Origin: an uncultured Alphaproteobacteria bacterium
Lineage (GTDB): Bacteria; Pseudomonadota; Alphaproteobacteria; Caulobacterales; Parvularculaceae
DNA: 64,000 nucleotides
Assembly (NCBI GenBank): GCA_902826095.1
Contig: CADEDN010000002.1
Location: 172,325-236,324, forward strand
Direction of reading: 5' to 3'
The notes beneath the pieces are model-generated. The model was given only the letters and a program-made list of their open reading frames with translations, did no database searches and was not told the origin of the DNA. Each line of letters starts with the position of its first letter. Position 1 is the stretch's first letter. Positions 1 to 9,608 of the stretch are shown here, in pieces. The position numbers were made by a program, and so were the translations under genes.

Positions 1-931
1 TCGCCGTCGCGCTGCTGTCGCCCGGATTGAGCGCAATCGCCGACCAGCCGCGCGCCGCGCCGCCGAAGACGAAATCATTGACGGGTCCAGCGTCGCGATT
101 GAAGCGCCGGCTGAGCGTTTGCGCTTCTCCGGGCGCCGTGTCGGCGGCGGCGCATTCACTCCGCCAGGAATCTTCGGGGCCGGCGGGATCAAGCGCGACG
201 ATCGACTGGCCGGTCGCGGAAACCGACACAAAGTCAAGCAGCGATGCAAACTGGATCGTCAAGGCGCCGAGCATTGGCGCGGAGAACTCCAGAGCGTTAT
301 TCGATTCGCCGAGCGCATAGAGGCGAACCTTGATGCAGCGCGATCCATCCGCCTCGAACTCCGCCGCCGCGAGTTCAAGGCCGTCGTCAAATATGTGCTC
401 GAAGGCGCGGCCGGCCGGGCCGGCGCGCCATGCGAGTTTCGCCGGGGCGACATATTCCCCAATTGCTGCAGTCGTTGCGGACAAAGAGCGTGCGATCGGC
501 CCGCCGGACTGAGCCAAATAGCGAACCTCTGCAGAGGCGCGCATGGCGAAATCGCTGGTGACGGCGAAATTGCGCGATCGGAAACTGTGTTGTTGCGGCT
601 GCTTGTCGTTACGGAAAACTTGCGAATCGGTGATGTTGGTCGAAGCGCCCTCGCGTCGGCCGAATACGTCGAGGCGCATCGTCTCCGGCGCGACGATCTG
701 GCGTCCCGCGAAGGGCAGCGTTCCCGGTTCGAGCAGGGACATGTTCGACGGCGCCGCACCTCGTCCTGCGGCGATCGAATATGCAAAATCATTGCGCGGC
801 CCGCCGGGGAGCGATTGCGTCCTTCCAGTCGGCGCAAATGACGGGCTGCGCTCGGCGTCGGCGGACATGACGCTTGTGCAACCTGGTGTCAGGACAATGC
901 AGGCTGCAAATGCAAGGATCTTGTTGACCAT
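1..931 (-). CDS. Partial putative lipoprotein, function unknown (runs off window edge)
   Basis: An open frame runs without a stop from an ATG at 931 to base 1, so at least 310 residues are present and the C-terminus lies outside the window. The start has a GGGAG ribosome binding site about 7 nt upstream. Residues 1-18 form a short signal peptide ending in LTPGC, a weak lipobox that would make Cys18 the lipidated residue. The rest is soluble, of mixed composition, with no motif I recognise. It follows mlaC on the same strand after 42 nt, so co-transcription with mlaA-mlaC is likely, and an envelope role is an inference from that position only. Frames on the opposite strand here look like shadows. 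Confidence 0.65.
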   Translation of the reverse strand, partial: MVNKILAFAACIVLTPGCTSVMSADAERSPSFAPTGRTQSLPGGPRNDFAYSIAAGRGAAPSNMSLLEPGTLPFAGRQIVAPETMRLDVFGRREGASTNITDSQVFRNDKQPQQHSFRSRNFAVTSDFAMRASAEVRYLAQSGGPIARSLSATTAAIGEYVAPAKLAWRAGPAGRAFEHIFDDGLELAAAEFEADGSRCIKVRLYALGESNNALEFSAPMLGALTIQFASLLDFVSVSATGQSIVALDPAGPEDSWRSECAAADTAPGEAQTLSRRFNRDAGPVNDFVFGGAARGWSAIALNPGDSSATA

Positions 932-973
932 GCTTTTTCTCCCACCTGTGACTCATGTCGCCAAGAGTTCGCC

Positions 974-1600
974 TTAGCCGCCGACTTTCGCCTTTAGGTC
1001 TGCGATCAGCGCGTCAATGCCGGCGGCGCCGCCGCCATTGTTGGCGATCACGGATTTGAAGGTCGATTGCTGCTCGATCGCGAGCCACACGCCCGACGCG
1101 CCGGCGTCGACGACCGACTGCTTGCCGTCCTGCGCGCGATAGACGCGCCAGTGAACGACAAGGTCCGCATATTGGCTGCCGGGCTTGGCGCCGACGACTT
1201 TCGAATTGACGATGAAGTCGCGCTCGGTGCGGTCGATTGAATCTTCGACAGCGAGCTTTTCGCCGGTGTATTCGTCAAGCGTCGAGGAATAAACGCTGGT
1301 CGCGTATTTTCGGAAAAGCGGCATGTAAACCGCCATCTGTTCCGGCGTCGCCTGGCGCGCATATTGGCCAAGCGTGAAACGCGCGACGCGTTCGACGTCG
1401 ACATATTTGTCGACGAGCGCTTCAACGCCGGCGTCGCGAGCCGCTTGATCGGCTGCGGCGAAGACGGCGTTCGCCTCGTCAAGAATGCCGGCGACAAATG
1501 TCTCGGCCGCTTCATCCGCGCTGGCGGGCGCCGTCGTCGCAACAGCGGCAGCGACGGCGCCGAACGCCAAACGCCCGATGTTTGCTGCTATCGTCTTCAT
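974..1600 (-). CDS. mlaC: MlaC/Ttg2D-family periplasmic phospholipid-binding protein
   Basis: The 208-residue product has a cleavable signal peptide (residues 1-28, ending APASA) followed by a typical Tol-Tol-Ttg2 domain with ARFTLGQYAR near residue 75 and a central WRVYRAQDGK segment. The length is right for the family. MlaC carries phospholipids across the periplasm between the outer-membrane MlaA-porin complex and the inner-membrane MlaFEDB transporter. It lies 26 nt downstream of mlaA, so the two are very probably one operon; the mlaFED genes are not in the window. A hopanoid-associated HpnM role is an alternative for this fold, but direct pairing with mlaA favours lipid trafficking. Confidence 0.88.
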   Translation of the reverse strand: MKTIAANIGRLAFGAVAAAVATTAPASADEAAETFVAGILDEANAVFAAADQAARDAGVEALVDKYVDVERVARFTLGQYARQATPEQMAVYMPLFRKYATSVYSSTLDEYTGEKLAVEDSIDRTERDFIVNSKVVGAKPGSQYADLVVHWRVYRAQDGKQSVVDAGASGVWLAIEQQSTFKSVIANNGGGAAGIDALIADLKAKVGG

Positions 1601-1626
1601 CCTGTCCTCAATTCTCCAAGAGGCCG

Positions 1627-2454
1627 CTATTTGAGATCGTCAAATTCCTCGAATTCGCCGATGTCCGGAAGATCGCTGTAATCGACTTTGCCGTTGGCGA
1701 TTTCACGCTTTCTCGCCTGCGTATAAAAACTGCGGAAAGAGGCGTAATAGTCGAGAGACTTCGCCTCGATCTCCGCCAGCGGGTCGAGAAACTGCTCGCG
1801 CGCCGAAATTCCGCCGACGCCGGCGCGCGTGTAGCGCGCGATGTCGGCGGGCGGCGTCCGCACATAGAAAAGCGGGTCCATGCCGATCTGCACGATTTTG
1901 CCGAAGCCGTCGCGCGACGTCGACGGACCAACGAGCGGGAGGAACAAGTACGGACCTGAGCCGACGCCCCAAACCGCCAATGTCTGACCGAAATCCTCGC
2001 CATGCGCGGGAATGCCGAGCTGCGCGGCGGGGTCGGCGAAGCCGCCGGCGCCGATGGTCGAGTTAACCACAAATCGACCGAGCGTTTCGCCGGCGCGGCC
2101 GAACTCGCCTTGAAGGATGTCATTCACGAAAACGCCCGGCGCGCGGATATTCGCAAGAAACCGCCGAATGCCGCGACGCCCCTTTTTCGGCGTCGTCGCC
2201 CGATAAGCCTTCGCCGCCGGCACAAGCAAATTGCCGTCGAGGAAAAGATGGGCTGAAAACATCTTCCTGTTGAAGCCTTCCCAAGGGTCGGCGACATCGG
2301 GCGAGGCGCTCGTCGACAGGGCGGCGTCAATCTCGGATTGCGCCACCGGGGTGTCAGGCTGGTCGCCCGCAACACCCTGCGCCGCCGCAGCGCACAATGA
2401 GCTTGCCCATGCCGCTCCGGCAAGGACGACCCTCTTAAACCCGTTACGAACCAT
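1627..2454 (-). CDS. mlaA: MlaA/VacJ-family outer-membrane lipid-asymmetry lipoprotein
   Basis: The 275-residue product carries the family signature DPWEGFNRKMF and the following regions typical of VacJ/MlaA, including NDILQGEFGRAGETLGRFVVNSTIG and the GxYLFLPLVGPSTSRD block. MlaA sits in the outer membrane and removes misplaced phospholipid from the outer leaflet, passing it to MlaC, which is encoded next. I chose the ATG at 2454 because it puts a basic n-region and hydrophobic segment (VVLAGAAWASSLC) at the very N-terminus, as expected for a lipoprotein. An in-frame ATG at 2499 would add 15 Arg-rich residues. The gene is divergent from the ArsR-methyltransferase regulator, with about 120 bp between. 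Confidence 0.88.
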   Translation of the reverse strand: MVRNGFKRVVLAGAAWASSLCAAAAQGVAGDQPDTPVAQSEIDAALSTSASPDVADPWEGFNRKMFSAHLFLDGNLLVPAAKAYRATTPKKGRRGIRRFLANIRAPGVFVNDILQGEFGRAGETLGRFVVNSTIGAGGFADPAAQLGIPAHGEDFGQTLAVWGVGSGPYLFLPLVGPSTSRDGFGKIVQIGMDPLFYVRTPPADIARYTRAGVGGISAREQFLDPLAEIEAKSLDYYASFRSFYTQARKREIANGKVDYSDLPDIGEFEEFDDLK

Positions 2455-2563
2455 CGCTTTGCAGCCCCTGGCCAGTCTGTTTTCGGGCCGTCGCCCCATT
2501 TTCGGCGGCGAGATTGGCGGGATTGAGGCCTCCTGTCCATCGTCGCCCGGAGGCTTGCGAAGT

Positions 2564-2585
2564 CATATAAGGATATGTTTATATG
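2564..2585. promoter_or_regulatory. Candidate operator: 7-bp inverted repeat upstream of or overlapping the regulator start
   Basis: CATATAA (2564-2570) and TTATATG (2579-2585) are perfect inverted repeats separated by 8 bases, in the divergent mlaA/regulator space. AT-rich palindromes of this size are typical ArsR-family operators, and the adjacent gene encodes an ArsR-type DNA-binding domain, so autoregulation of the regulator-metF-metH unit is a reasonable inference. The first in-frame ATG of the regulator (2575) lies inside this element, which argues for a downstream start. Confidence 0.5.
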
Positions 2586-3615
2586 TCGCAAGAATTTCGG
2601 CGGATCGGCGACCTTGAATCTCGACAGCACCCTTAATGTCTTTCGCGCGATCGGCGAGGAAACGCGCCTTCGGATCATGGCGCTCCTTCTCCGCGGCGAA
2701 CTCACCGTCAGCGAAATCACCCAGATTCTGGGGCAAAGCCAGCCGCGCGTCAGCAGACATCTGAAGATTTTGACCGACGCCGGCCTCGTCGACAAATTTC
2801 GGGAAGGCTCCTGGATGTTTTACCGCGTCATCACGCCGACGCCGGAAGCGAGCGGCGCGATCCTTGGCGCGGTGAAGGCGCTGAACGCCGCGGGCGACCG
2901 CGTGATCGCGCGCGACGGCGATCGCTTCGAGCAAAGCCGCCAGGCGCGCGCCGCCGCCGCCGCCGCCTATTTTGAGAAGAACGCCGCCGAGTGGGACACG
3001 GTGCGGGGCCTGCAGATCGAGGAATCCGCCGTCGAGAATCGCATGCGCGCGATGCTCGCCGGGGACAAAGTCGGCCTCTTCGTCGATATCGGCACGGGAA
3101 CAGGCCGTATGCTGACGGTGTTTTCCGACGTTTACCTGAGCGCGATCGGGTTTGATCTGTCGCGCGAAATGCTGGCGGTGGCGAGGTCGAATCTCGACCG
3201 CGCCGGCGTTTCGCATGCGCAGGTCCGCCACGGCGATCTCTTTTCGTTGCCGATCGAGGCCGCGTCCGCCGACGTCGTCTGCATCCATCACGTGCTTCAC
3301 TTCCTCGCCGAGCCCGGCGCCGCGGTCCGGGAGGCGGCGCGCCTCCTCAAACCAGGCGGGCGCCTCATCATTTCCGATTTCGCGCCGCACGAACTTGAAT
3401 TCCTGCGCACGGAGCACGCGCATCGGCGGCTTGGATTCCCGGATGAAGAAGTCGGCGCATGGTGCGCCGCCTCGGGGCTCGACTTTGAGAAAACCGAAAC
3501 GCTCTCGCCGGAATCGGCGGGCAAGAACGCGCTCACCGTCAAAGTCTGGCTCGCGAGCGCGCCGGAGAGCGTGCGGCGGCTGAAGAAGCAGACGCCTGAA
3601 AAACGCGTCGCCTGA
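2575..3615 (+). CDS. ArsR-family winged-helix / SAM-methyltransferase fusion regulator
   Basis: The protein (up to 346 residues) joins an N-terminal ArsR-type helix-turn-helix (about residues 18-95, with ETRLRIMALLL and SQPRVSRHLKIL) to a class I SAM-dependent methyltransferase domain (about 165-310, motif I DIGTGTGRML, later LKPGGRLII). Fusions of this kind beside metF and metH are known in alphaproteobacteria, and ArsR-family control of methionine genes by S-adenosylhomocysteine is known as SahR; the methyltransferase domain may sense SAM or SAH rather than catalyse. It is 13 nt upstream of metF and probably leads a regulator-metF-metH operon. The ATG at 2575 sits inside a palindrome with AAGGA almost touching it; a TTG at 2614 is an alternative start that keeps the whole domain. 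Confidence 0.85.
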   Translation: MFICRKNFGGSATLNLDSTLNVFRAIGEETRLRIMALLLRGELTVSEITQILGQSQPRVSRHLKILTDAGLVDKFREGSWMFYRVITPTPEASGAILGAVKALNAAGDRVIARDGDRFEQSRQARAAAAAAYFEKNAAEWDTVRGLQIEESAVENRMRAMLAGDKVGLFVDIGTGTGRMLTVFSDVYLSAIGFDLSREMLAVARSNLDRAGVSHAQVRHGDLFSLPIEAASADVVCIHHVLHFLAEPGAAVREAARLLKPGGRLIISDFAPHELEFLRTEHAHRRLGFPDEEVGAWCAASGLDFEKTETLSPESAGKNALTVKVWLASAPESVRRLKKQTPEKRVA

Positions 3616-3628
3616 AAGGGAATTTATC

Positions 3629-4510
3629 TTGTCGGATCTGCACGTATCCTTTGAATTCTTTCCGCCGAAGACCGAGGCGATGCATCAAAAGCTGTGGGCG
3701 TCTGTCGAGAAATTGAAGCCGCTCGCGCCGGATTTCGTTTCGGTCACTTACGGCGCCGGCGGATCGACGCGCGAGCGCACGCACGAAACCGTCTCGCGCA
3801 TCATCAAGGAGGCCGCGCTTCCGGTCGCCGCGCATTTGACCTGCGTCGCGGCGACGAAAGCGGAAGTCGACGCCGTGCTGAAGGATTACTGGGCGGAAGG
3901 CGTCCGCCATATCGTCGCGCTGCGCGGCGATCCGCCGGGCGGGCCTGGCGAGCGCTATGTCGCGCATCCGGACGGCTACGCCAATGCGGCGGAACTCGCG
4001 GCGGCGGCGAAAAAGATCGCAGGCTTCGAGATCAGCGTCGGCTGCTATCCGGAAAAACATCCAGACAGCCCGTCGCCCGCCGCCGACATCGACATGCTGA
4101 AGCGGAAAATCGACGCCGGCGCGAGCCGCGGCATCACGCAGTTCTTCTACGACAACGAGGCCTATTTCCGATATGTCGACCGCGTTCGCCGGGCGGGGAT
4201 CTCAATTCCGATCGTTCCCGGCGTGATGCCGATCACGAATTTCGCCGGCGTCCGCAAGATGGCGGACACGACCGGCGCGACAATCCCGGGCCGGCTCGTC
4301 AAACTGTTCCAGAATCTCGATGAAGATCCGGCGACGCGCCAGCTCATCGCCGCGACGGTCGCCGCCGAACAATGCCTCGCGCTCGCCGAGCAGGGCGTGA
4401 GATATTTCCATTTCTACACGCTCAATCGAGACGATCTCGCCTACGCGCTTTGCACGATGCTTGGGGTGAGGCCGAAACAGGCGACGAAGACGCCGGGCGC
4501 CGCCGCATGA
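3629..4510 (+). CDS. metF: 5,10-methylenetetrahydrofolate reductase
   Basis: The 293-residue product is a full-length MetF flavoprotein. It opens with the family signature [10 protein letters not shown] and contains [13 protein letters not shown] (residues about 40-52), RGDPPGG and the [11 protein letters not shown] loop. The enzyme reduces 5,10-methylene-THF to 5-methyl-THF, the methyl donor for methionine synthase encoded immediately downstream. The start is a TTG at 3629 preceded by GAAAGGG; no closer ATG preserves the conserved N-terminus. The stop overlaps the start of metH in an ATGA, indicating translational coupling. Confidence 0.95.
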   Translation: MSDLHVSFEFFPPKTEAMHQKLWASVEKLKPLAPDFVSVTYGAGGSTRERTHETVSRIIKEAALPVAAHLTCVAATKAEVDAVLKDYWAEGVRHIVALRGDPPGGPGERYVAHPDGYANAAELAAAAKKIAGFEISVGCYPEKHPDSPSPAADIDMLKRKIDAGASRGITQFFYDNEAYFRYVDRVRRAGISIPIVPGVMPITNFAGVRKMADTTGATIPGRLVKLFQNLDEDPATRQLIAATVAAEQCLALAEQGVRYFHFYTLNRDDLAYALCTMLGVRPKQATKTPGAAA

Positions 4511-7155
4511 CGACGCCTGTATTCGTCAATATCGGCGAGCGGACGAACGTCACCGGCTCGGCGAAGTTCCGCAAACTCATCAAGGACGACGACTACGACG
4601 GCGCGCTCGCCGTCGCGCGCCAGCAGGTGGAGCAGGGCGCGCAGATCATCGACGTCAACATGGACGAGGGGATGCTCGACGGCGTCGCCGCCATGCGCCG
4701 GTTCCTGCGCCTCATCGCGTCAGAGCCCGACATCTCGCGCGTGCCGATCATGATCGACTCGTCGAAATGGGAGGTGATTGAAGAAGGCCTCAAGAATGTC
4801 CAGGGCAAGGCGATCGTCAATTCGATTTCCCTGAAGGAAGGCGAGGCGGCGTTTTTCGATCACGCGCGGAAAGTGCGCCGATACGGCGCCGCCGTCGTCG
4901 TGATGGCGTTCGACGAAAAGGGCCAGGCGGACAATGCGGCGCGCAAGATCGAAATTTGCGAACGTTCGTACAAATATCTCGTCGAGAAAGTCGGCTTTCC
5001 GGCGGACGACATCATCTTCGATCCGAACATCTTCGCCGTCGCGACCGGGATCGAAGAGCACAACAATTACGCCGTCGACTTCATCGAGGCGACGCGCGAG
5101 ATCAAAAGGCGCCTTCCCGGCGCGCGCGTCTCCGGCGGCGTCTCGAACATTTCATTTTCGTTCCGGGGCAATGAGCCGGTGCGCGAGGCGATGCATTCCG
5201 TCTTTCTCTATCACGCCATCAAGGCCGGGATGGACATGGGGATCGTCAACGCCGGACAGCTTGCGATCTATGACGAGATCGCGCCGTCGCTGCGCGATCC
5301 CGTTGAGGATGTCATCCTCAACCGGCGTCCGGACGCGACCGAAAAGCTGCTTGAGGTCGCCGAGCAGTACAAGGGCGAGGCCGGCAAGAAGACCGAGGCG
5401 GACCTCGCCTGGCGCGAGGCGAGCGTCGAGGAGCGGCTGAAACACGCGCTGGTGAAGGGGATCACTGACTTCATCGCGGAAGACGCGGAAGAAGCGCGGG
5501 TGAAGCTCGGCCGCCCGCTCTTCGTCATCGAGGGCCCTTTGATGGACGGCATGAACGTCGTCGGCGACCTGTTCGGTTCGGGAAAGATGTTTCTGCCGCA
5601 AGTCGTCAAATCCGCGCGGGTGATGAAACAGGCGGTCGCTTATCTGACGCCCTTCATGGAGAAGGAAAAGAAAGAGCAGGGGCTCGCGCAGGGAAAGCCG
5701 AACGGCGTGATCTTGATGGCGACGGTGAAAGGCGACGTTCACGACATCGGCAAGAACATCGTCGGCGTCGTGCTTCAGTGCAATAATTACGAGGTGATCG
5801 ATCTCGGCGTCATGGTTCCCGCTGAGAAGATTCTCAACGAAGCGCGGGCGCGCAAGGTCGACATCATCGGACTCTCCGGGCTGATCACGCCGAGCCTTGA
5901 CGAAATGCGCCACGTCGCCGCCGAGATGAAGCGGCAGGGATTTGATATCCCGCTGCTCATCGGCGGCGCGACGACGAGCCGGGCGCATACCGCGGTCAAG
6001 ATCGCGCCGAACTATGATCATGGCGTCGTTTATGTGACGGATGCGAGCCGGGCCGTCGGCGTCGCCGGCGCGCTGGTTTCGGAAGAGCGCCGCCCAGCCT
6101 ATCTCGCCGAGACCAGGAGCGATTACGCGCGCATCAAGGAGCAGCATGAGAAAGGGCGCGAGAAAAATCCGCGCATTACGATCGCCGAAGCGCGCAGGAA
6201 CGCGCTGAAAATCGACTGGAAGAATTATCAGCCGCCGGCGCCGTCCTTCACCGGCGTCAGGGCGTTTCGCCAATATGATTTAAGAACGCTCGCCGCCCAT
6301 ATCGACTGGACGCCGTTCTTCGCCTCATGGGAACTTGCCGGGAAATATCCGCGCATCCTTGACGACGAAATCGTCGGCGACGCCGCGCGCGCGCTTTTCG
6401 GCGACGCGGGCGCGATGTTGCGCGACATCATATTGAACAACCGCCTGACGGCGCACGGCGTCGTCGGATTCTGGCCGGCGAACGCCGTCGGCGACGACGT
6501 CGAACTCTACGCAGATGAAAGCCGCAAGGCTCCGATCGCGGTGCTTCATGGGCTGCGCCAGCAGATCGCCAAGCGCGAGGACGGCGCGCCGAATTATTGC
6601 GTATCCGACTTCGTGGCGCCCAAAGAAAGCGGCAAGCGCGACTATGTCGGCGCCTTCGCGGTGACCGCCGGCGTCGGCGAGGAGGCGCTCGCCGCTTCGT
6701 TCGATAACGCGCACGACAATTATTCAGCGATCATGTCGAAAGCGCTCGCCGACCGCCTCGCCGAGGCTTTCGCCGAACATCTCCACGCGCGCGTTCGCCG
6801 CGAGCTTTGGGGCTATGCGAAAGACGAATCGCTGTCGATCGAGGAGATGATCAAGGAGAAATACCAGGGCGTTCGCCCGGCGCCCGGATATCCCGCGCAG
6901 CCGGACCATACCGAAAAGGCGACGCTCTTCCGGTTGGTCGACGCCGGCAAGAACGCCGACATGGCGCTGACGGAGAGTTTCGCGATGACGCCGCCCGCAT
7001 CCGTATCAGGGCTCTATTTCAGCCATCCTGCGTCGCTCTATTTCGGCGTCGGGCATATCGCGAAAGATCAGGTCGAGGATTACGCGCGCCGAAAGGGGAT
7101 CAGTCTCGCCGAAGCGGAGCGGTGGCTGTCGCCGATTTTGGGCTACGACGCCTAA
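4507..7155 (+). CDS. metH: Cobalamin-dependent methionine synthase, folate/B12/activation domains (no homocysteine domain)
   Basis: The 882-residue product begins directly at the pterin-binding domain ([14 protein letters not shown] near residue 6), followed by the cap, the cobalamin-binding domain with GDVHDIG (His412, equivalent to the cobalt-ligating His of E. coli MetH) and [11 protein letters not shown], and the C-terminal reactivation domain with RPAPGYP. It transfers methyl from 5-methyl-THF to cob(I)alamin. The N-terminal homocysteine methyltransferase domain (about 350 residues in E. coli MetH) is absent. Split MetH is common in alphaproteobacteria, but the partner gene is not beside it here: metF overlaps this ATG directly. 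The partner must be elsewhere, or another methyl acceptor module is used. Confidence 0.95.
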   Translation: MTTPVFVNIGERTNVTGSAKFRKLIKDDDYDGALAVARQQVEQGAQIIDVNMDEGMLDGVAAMRRFLRLIASEPDISRVPIMIDSSKWEVIEEGLKNVQGKAIVNSISLKEGEAAFFDHARKVRRYGAAVVVMAFDEKGQADNAARKIEICERSYKYLVEKVGFPADDIIFDPNIFAVATGIEEHNNYAVDFIEATREIKRRLPGARVSGGVSNISFSFRGNEPVREAMHSVFLYHAIKAGMDMGIVNAGQLAIYDEIAPSLRDPVEDVILNRRPDATEKLLEVAEQYKGEAGKKTEADLAWREASVEERLKHALVKGITDFIAEDAEEARVKLGRPLFVIEGPLMDGMNVVGDLFGSGKMFLPQVVKSARVMKQAVAYLTPFMEKEKKEQGLAQGKPNGVILMATVKGDVHDIGKNIVGVVLQCNNYEVIDLGVMVPAEKILNEARARKVDIIGLSGLITPSLDEMRHVAAEMKRQGFDIPLLIGGATTSRAHTAVKIAPNYDHGVVYVTDASRAVGVAGALVSEERRPAYLAETRSDYARIKEQHEKGREKNPRITIAEARRNALKIDWKNYQPPAPSFTGVRAFRQYDLRTLAAHIDWTPFFASWELAGKYPRILDDEIVGDAARALFGDAGAMLRDIILNNRLTAHGVVGFWPANAVGDDVELYADESRKAPIAVLHGLRQQIAKREDGAPNYCVSDFVAPKESGKRDYVGAFAVTAGVGEEALAASFDNAHDNYSAIMSKALADRLAEAFAEHLHARVRRELWGYAKDESLSIEEMIKEKYQGVRPAPGYPAQPDHTEKATLFRLVDAGKNADMALTESFAMTPPASVSGLYFSHPASLYFGVGHIAKDQVEDYARRKGISLAEAERWLSPILGYDA

Positions 7156-7158
7156 GCG

Positions 7159-7263
7159 TCAAAACCGCACGAAGTCGATGAGAAGGACTGCCGCCATCAT
7201 CAATCCGCCGCCGCACAGCAACGCGGCGAGAGCCAAACGCAACTGATCAAAGAGCGATTCCAT
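7159..7263 (-). CDS. 34-residue single-span membrane microprotein
   Basis: An ATG at 7263 with a good ribosome binding site (AAGGGGAC, 4-5 nt spacing) opens a 34-codon frame whose product has an amphipathic start and one hydrophobic span of about 20 residues (LALAALLCGGGLMMAAVLLI) ending DFVRF. The frame continues upstream in a longer open frame, but that extension is Arg-rich and lacks a binding site. The gene ends 4 nt from the end of metH and is convergent with it. Function unknown; small single-span proteins are often partners of larger membrane complexes. Support is the binding site plus clean membrane topology. Confidence 0.5.
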   Translation of the reverse strand: MESLFDQLRLALAALLCGGGLMMAAVLLIDFVRF

Positions 7264-7474
7264 TGAGGTCCCCTTGCTCAGCGTCCGATCGACCGGACGG
7301 CGGGATAGTGCGCGCCGCCGCGCTCTATGCAAGGCCGTGCGGGGACGGGCGGCGCAATGCTTGCGCAGCGCGGCCGGCAAGCGTCTGGGGCCGTGTCGAA
7401 ATTTAATTTTTCCACAATTCAGTTGAATTTTCTAAGAATCGCGGCGGTGACGCCTCTGGCGAGGCGACGCGGCG

Positions 7475-8197
7475 ATGTTTAAGGGGTGGGGAGCATTAGG
7501 GACGGCGCCTTTGAGCATTTGGGACCAGATCGGCGAGGCGATCGAAGAAGCGCATAAGCGAACGCTTGGCGCGGCGCTCGATCGATTTGCGGAGATGAAA
7601 GCGCGGCGCGACGAATCGGCGTTTTCGATCGCGCTGATCGCGCTTTCGGCGAAAATCGCGCGCGCCGACGGGATCGTCACCGCGAACGAAGTCGAGGCGT
7701 TCCGGAAATTCTTCGCCTATCCCGCGACGGAAGATTCCAAAGTGCGGATGATCTTCGACCTCGCCAAACAGGACGTCGCGGGCTTTGACCATTATGTCGG
7801 GCAGGTCGCGAAGATTTTTGACGATGATCCGATCGTTCTCGAAGACGTGATCGACTGTCTTCTTTATGTCGCACTGGCGGACGGCCAGGCGCATCCGCGC
7901 GAAATGGCGATGCTTGAGCAGGCGTCGGAGGCGTTCAAACTGAAACCAGGGGCATGGCGACGTCTGAAGGCGGCGCATCTCGGCCAGGATCATGACGATC
8001 CCTATATCATCCTCGGCCTTGATCATGACGCCGACGACGCGGCGCTCCGGGCGAAATATCGGGATCTGATGCGGGAAAATCACCCTGACGCGCTGATCGC
8101 GCGGGGCGTGCCGGCCTCGCTGATCAAGATCGCCGAGAACCGCACGGCGGCGATCAACGCGGCCTATGAGAAAATCCTCGCGGAAAGAGCCCGTTAA
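7475..8197 (+). CDS. TerB-like / DnaJ-domain (DjlA-like) protein
   Basis: The 240-residue product has a TerB/DjlA-type helical domain (about residues 45-155, with SAKIARADGIVTANEVEAF and LADGQAHPREMAML, the acidic metal-binding repeats of this fold) followed by a C-terminal J domain (about 172-237) with the HPD tripeptide needed to stimulate DnaK ATPase. This is the DjlA arrangement, but E. coli DjlA has an N-terminal membrane anchor that is missing here, so a cytosolic or peripheral co-chaperone is more likely. The gene stands alone between the microprotein and a small membrane protein, after an AT-rich upstream stretch (7396-7435). Confidence 0.85.
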   Translation: MFKGWGALGTAPLSIWDQIGEAIEEAHKRTLGAALDRFAEMKARRDESAFSIALIALSAKIARADGIVTANEVEAFRKFFAYPATEDSKVRMIFDLAKQDVAGFDHYVGQVAKIFDDDPIVLEDVIDCLLYVALADGQAHPREMAMLEQASEAFKLKPGAWRRLKAAHLGQDHDDPYIILGLDHDADDAALRAKYRDLMRENHPDALIARGVPASLIKIAENRTAAINAAYEKILAERAR

Positions 8198-8301
8198 CCA
8201 CACGTTGTATTCGCCTAATTTTCGCTTAACTGATGTGTTGTAATTTGTGATGGTCGTGGGCGGCGAAAGCCGCTGGACCGTGCGAACAGGGTGCGCGTAG
8301 A

Positions 8302-8577
8302 GTGTCGATCGGTGCAGGCGTAGGCGTGGGCGACATGCGGGACGATCCGGCGGAAAATATCGTCAGGACCGGGGCGGATTTCAGGGATCGCGGGCTGACG
8401 GGATTTGTCGACGCGGTGCTTTTTCTGGCGATCTTGTGCTTTTCGGCCGTGGCGCTGCTCGCCGTCGCTTTGGCGGCGCCCCTCGTCATCGCCGTTTCGG
8501 CGGTCCTTGGCGCGCTGTCGGCGCTGACCGCAAGGAGCGGACGGCGCGGCGGCTGGCGGGTCGCCAATCCGGCCTGA
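8302..8577 (+). CDS. Small hypothetical membrane protein
   Basis: A GTG (8302) or ATG (8335) opens a frame giving 91 or 80 residues. The product has two adjacent hydrophobic stretches (about residues 36-58 and 60-73 of the longer form) and a basic C-terminal tail. There is no recognisable domain. Same-strand position 92 bp before the EamA transporter gives no clear functional hint. The hydrophobic profile, rather than homology, is the reason to call it a gene. Confidence 0.45.
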   Translation: MSIGAGVGVGDMRDDPAENIVRTGADFRDRGLTGFVDAVLFLAILCFSAVALLAVALAAPLVIAVSAVLGALSALTARSGRRGGWRVANPA

Positions 8578-8669
8578 TCCACGGTCCGCCTTCCCAGATT
8601 GCTGACCTTCTGATTGCTGACTGGCGCGGAGCGGCGTAAGGCACGGCGCTTTCGGAAGCGGGGACAAGT

Positions 8670-9608
8670 GTGAGCGCGCGCGAGCTGGCGGTCCTGATCA
8701 GCCTCTGCATCGCGTGGGGGTTTCATTACGTCGTCATCAAGGTCGCTGTCGCCGAAGTTCCGCCGATCTTCTACGCCGCGATGCGCATGACGCTTGTCGC
8801 AATCGTGCTTGCGCCGTTCCTGCGCTGGCGCATGGGAAAGATGCGGACGATCTTTGTCGCGGCGCTCTGTTTCGGCGCGTTCAATTACGCGCTGCTATTT
8901 TCCGGCTTCATATTCGCGACCGCCTCGGCTGCGGCAATCGCCAATGAGCTCTACGTGCCTTTCGCGACGATCTTGTCGGTGCTCCTCCTCAAGGAGGAAA
9001 TCGGCTGGCGGCGGATTGTCGGCATCACGCTCGCCTTCGCGGGCGTCGCCATCATCGCGCTCGACAGGGAAGGCGCGCCCGCCGACGCGCGCATCGGCAT
9101 CGGCGTCGGCCTCGTCGCCGCGGCGACCCTTGTCGAGGCGTTCGGCGCGATCCTTGTCAAGAAGACGTCGGGCTTTAAACCCTGGGAGCTGCTCGCCTGG
9201 TTCGGCTTTATCGGCGCGCCGATCCTCTGGGCGATTTCGGGCGTCATCGAAAAGGATCAGCTCGCCTCGCTGGCGGCGAGCGACAAGAAATTGGTCGTCA
9301 GCGCTGTGCTTTATTCCGCGATCGTCTCGTCGGTGTTCGGCCACACCGCTTATTATTGGCTCTTGCAGCGCCGGCCGGTGTCGCAGGTCGCCTCTTCGAC
9401 CCTGTTGACGACGTTTCTCGCCGTCTTGTTCTCGATCGTCCTGCTCGGCGAACCGCTGACGACCGTGATATTGATCGGCGGCGCGATGACTTTGGTCGGG
9501 GTCGGAATCGTCGTCCTCAGAGCGCCGACGACCGCGCCGGAGCCGGGCGCGCCGGAATCGATCATCGTCGCGCCCGTCGAGGCCGAGAAAGGAGCGTCAA
9601 ACCCATGA
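8670..9608 (+). CDS. EamA/DMT-superfamily permease (drug/metabolite transporter)
   Basis: The 312-residue product is an integral membrane protein with about ten transmembrane segments in two five-helix halves, each ending in the EamA pattern (LSVLLLKEEIGWRRIVGITLAFAGVAII near residues 108-135; LLTTFLAVLFSIVLLGEPLTTVILIGGAMTLVGVGIVVL near 245-285). The family exports amino acids, metabolites or drugs across the inner membrane; the substrate cannot be read from sequence. The start is GTG at 8670. The stop overlaps the following amidase start (ATGA at 9605-9608). Confidence 0.9.
   Translation: MSARELAVLISLCIAWGFHYVVIKVAVAEVPPIFYAAMRMTLVAIVLAPFLRWRMGKMRTIFVAALCFGAFNYALLFSGFIFATASAAAIANELYVPFATILSVLLLKEEIGWRRIVGITLAFAGVAIIALDREGAPADARIGIGVGLVAAATLVEAFGAILVKKTSGFKPWELLAWFGFIGAPILWAISGVIEKDQLASLAASDKKLVVSAVLYSAIVSSVFGHTAYYWLLQRRPVSQVASSTLLTTFLAVLFSIVLLGEPLTTVILIGGAMTLVGVGIVVLRAPTTAPEPGAPESIIVAPVEAEKGASNP

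Noticed and set aside
119..841. 240-codon plus-strand frame at the left edge
   Set aside because: The minus frame from 931 to the edge has a binding site and a signal peptide; the plus frame is Arg/Gly-rich and featureless.
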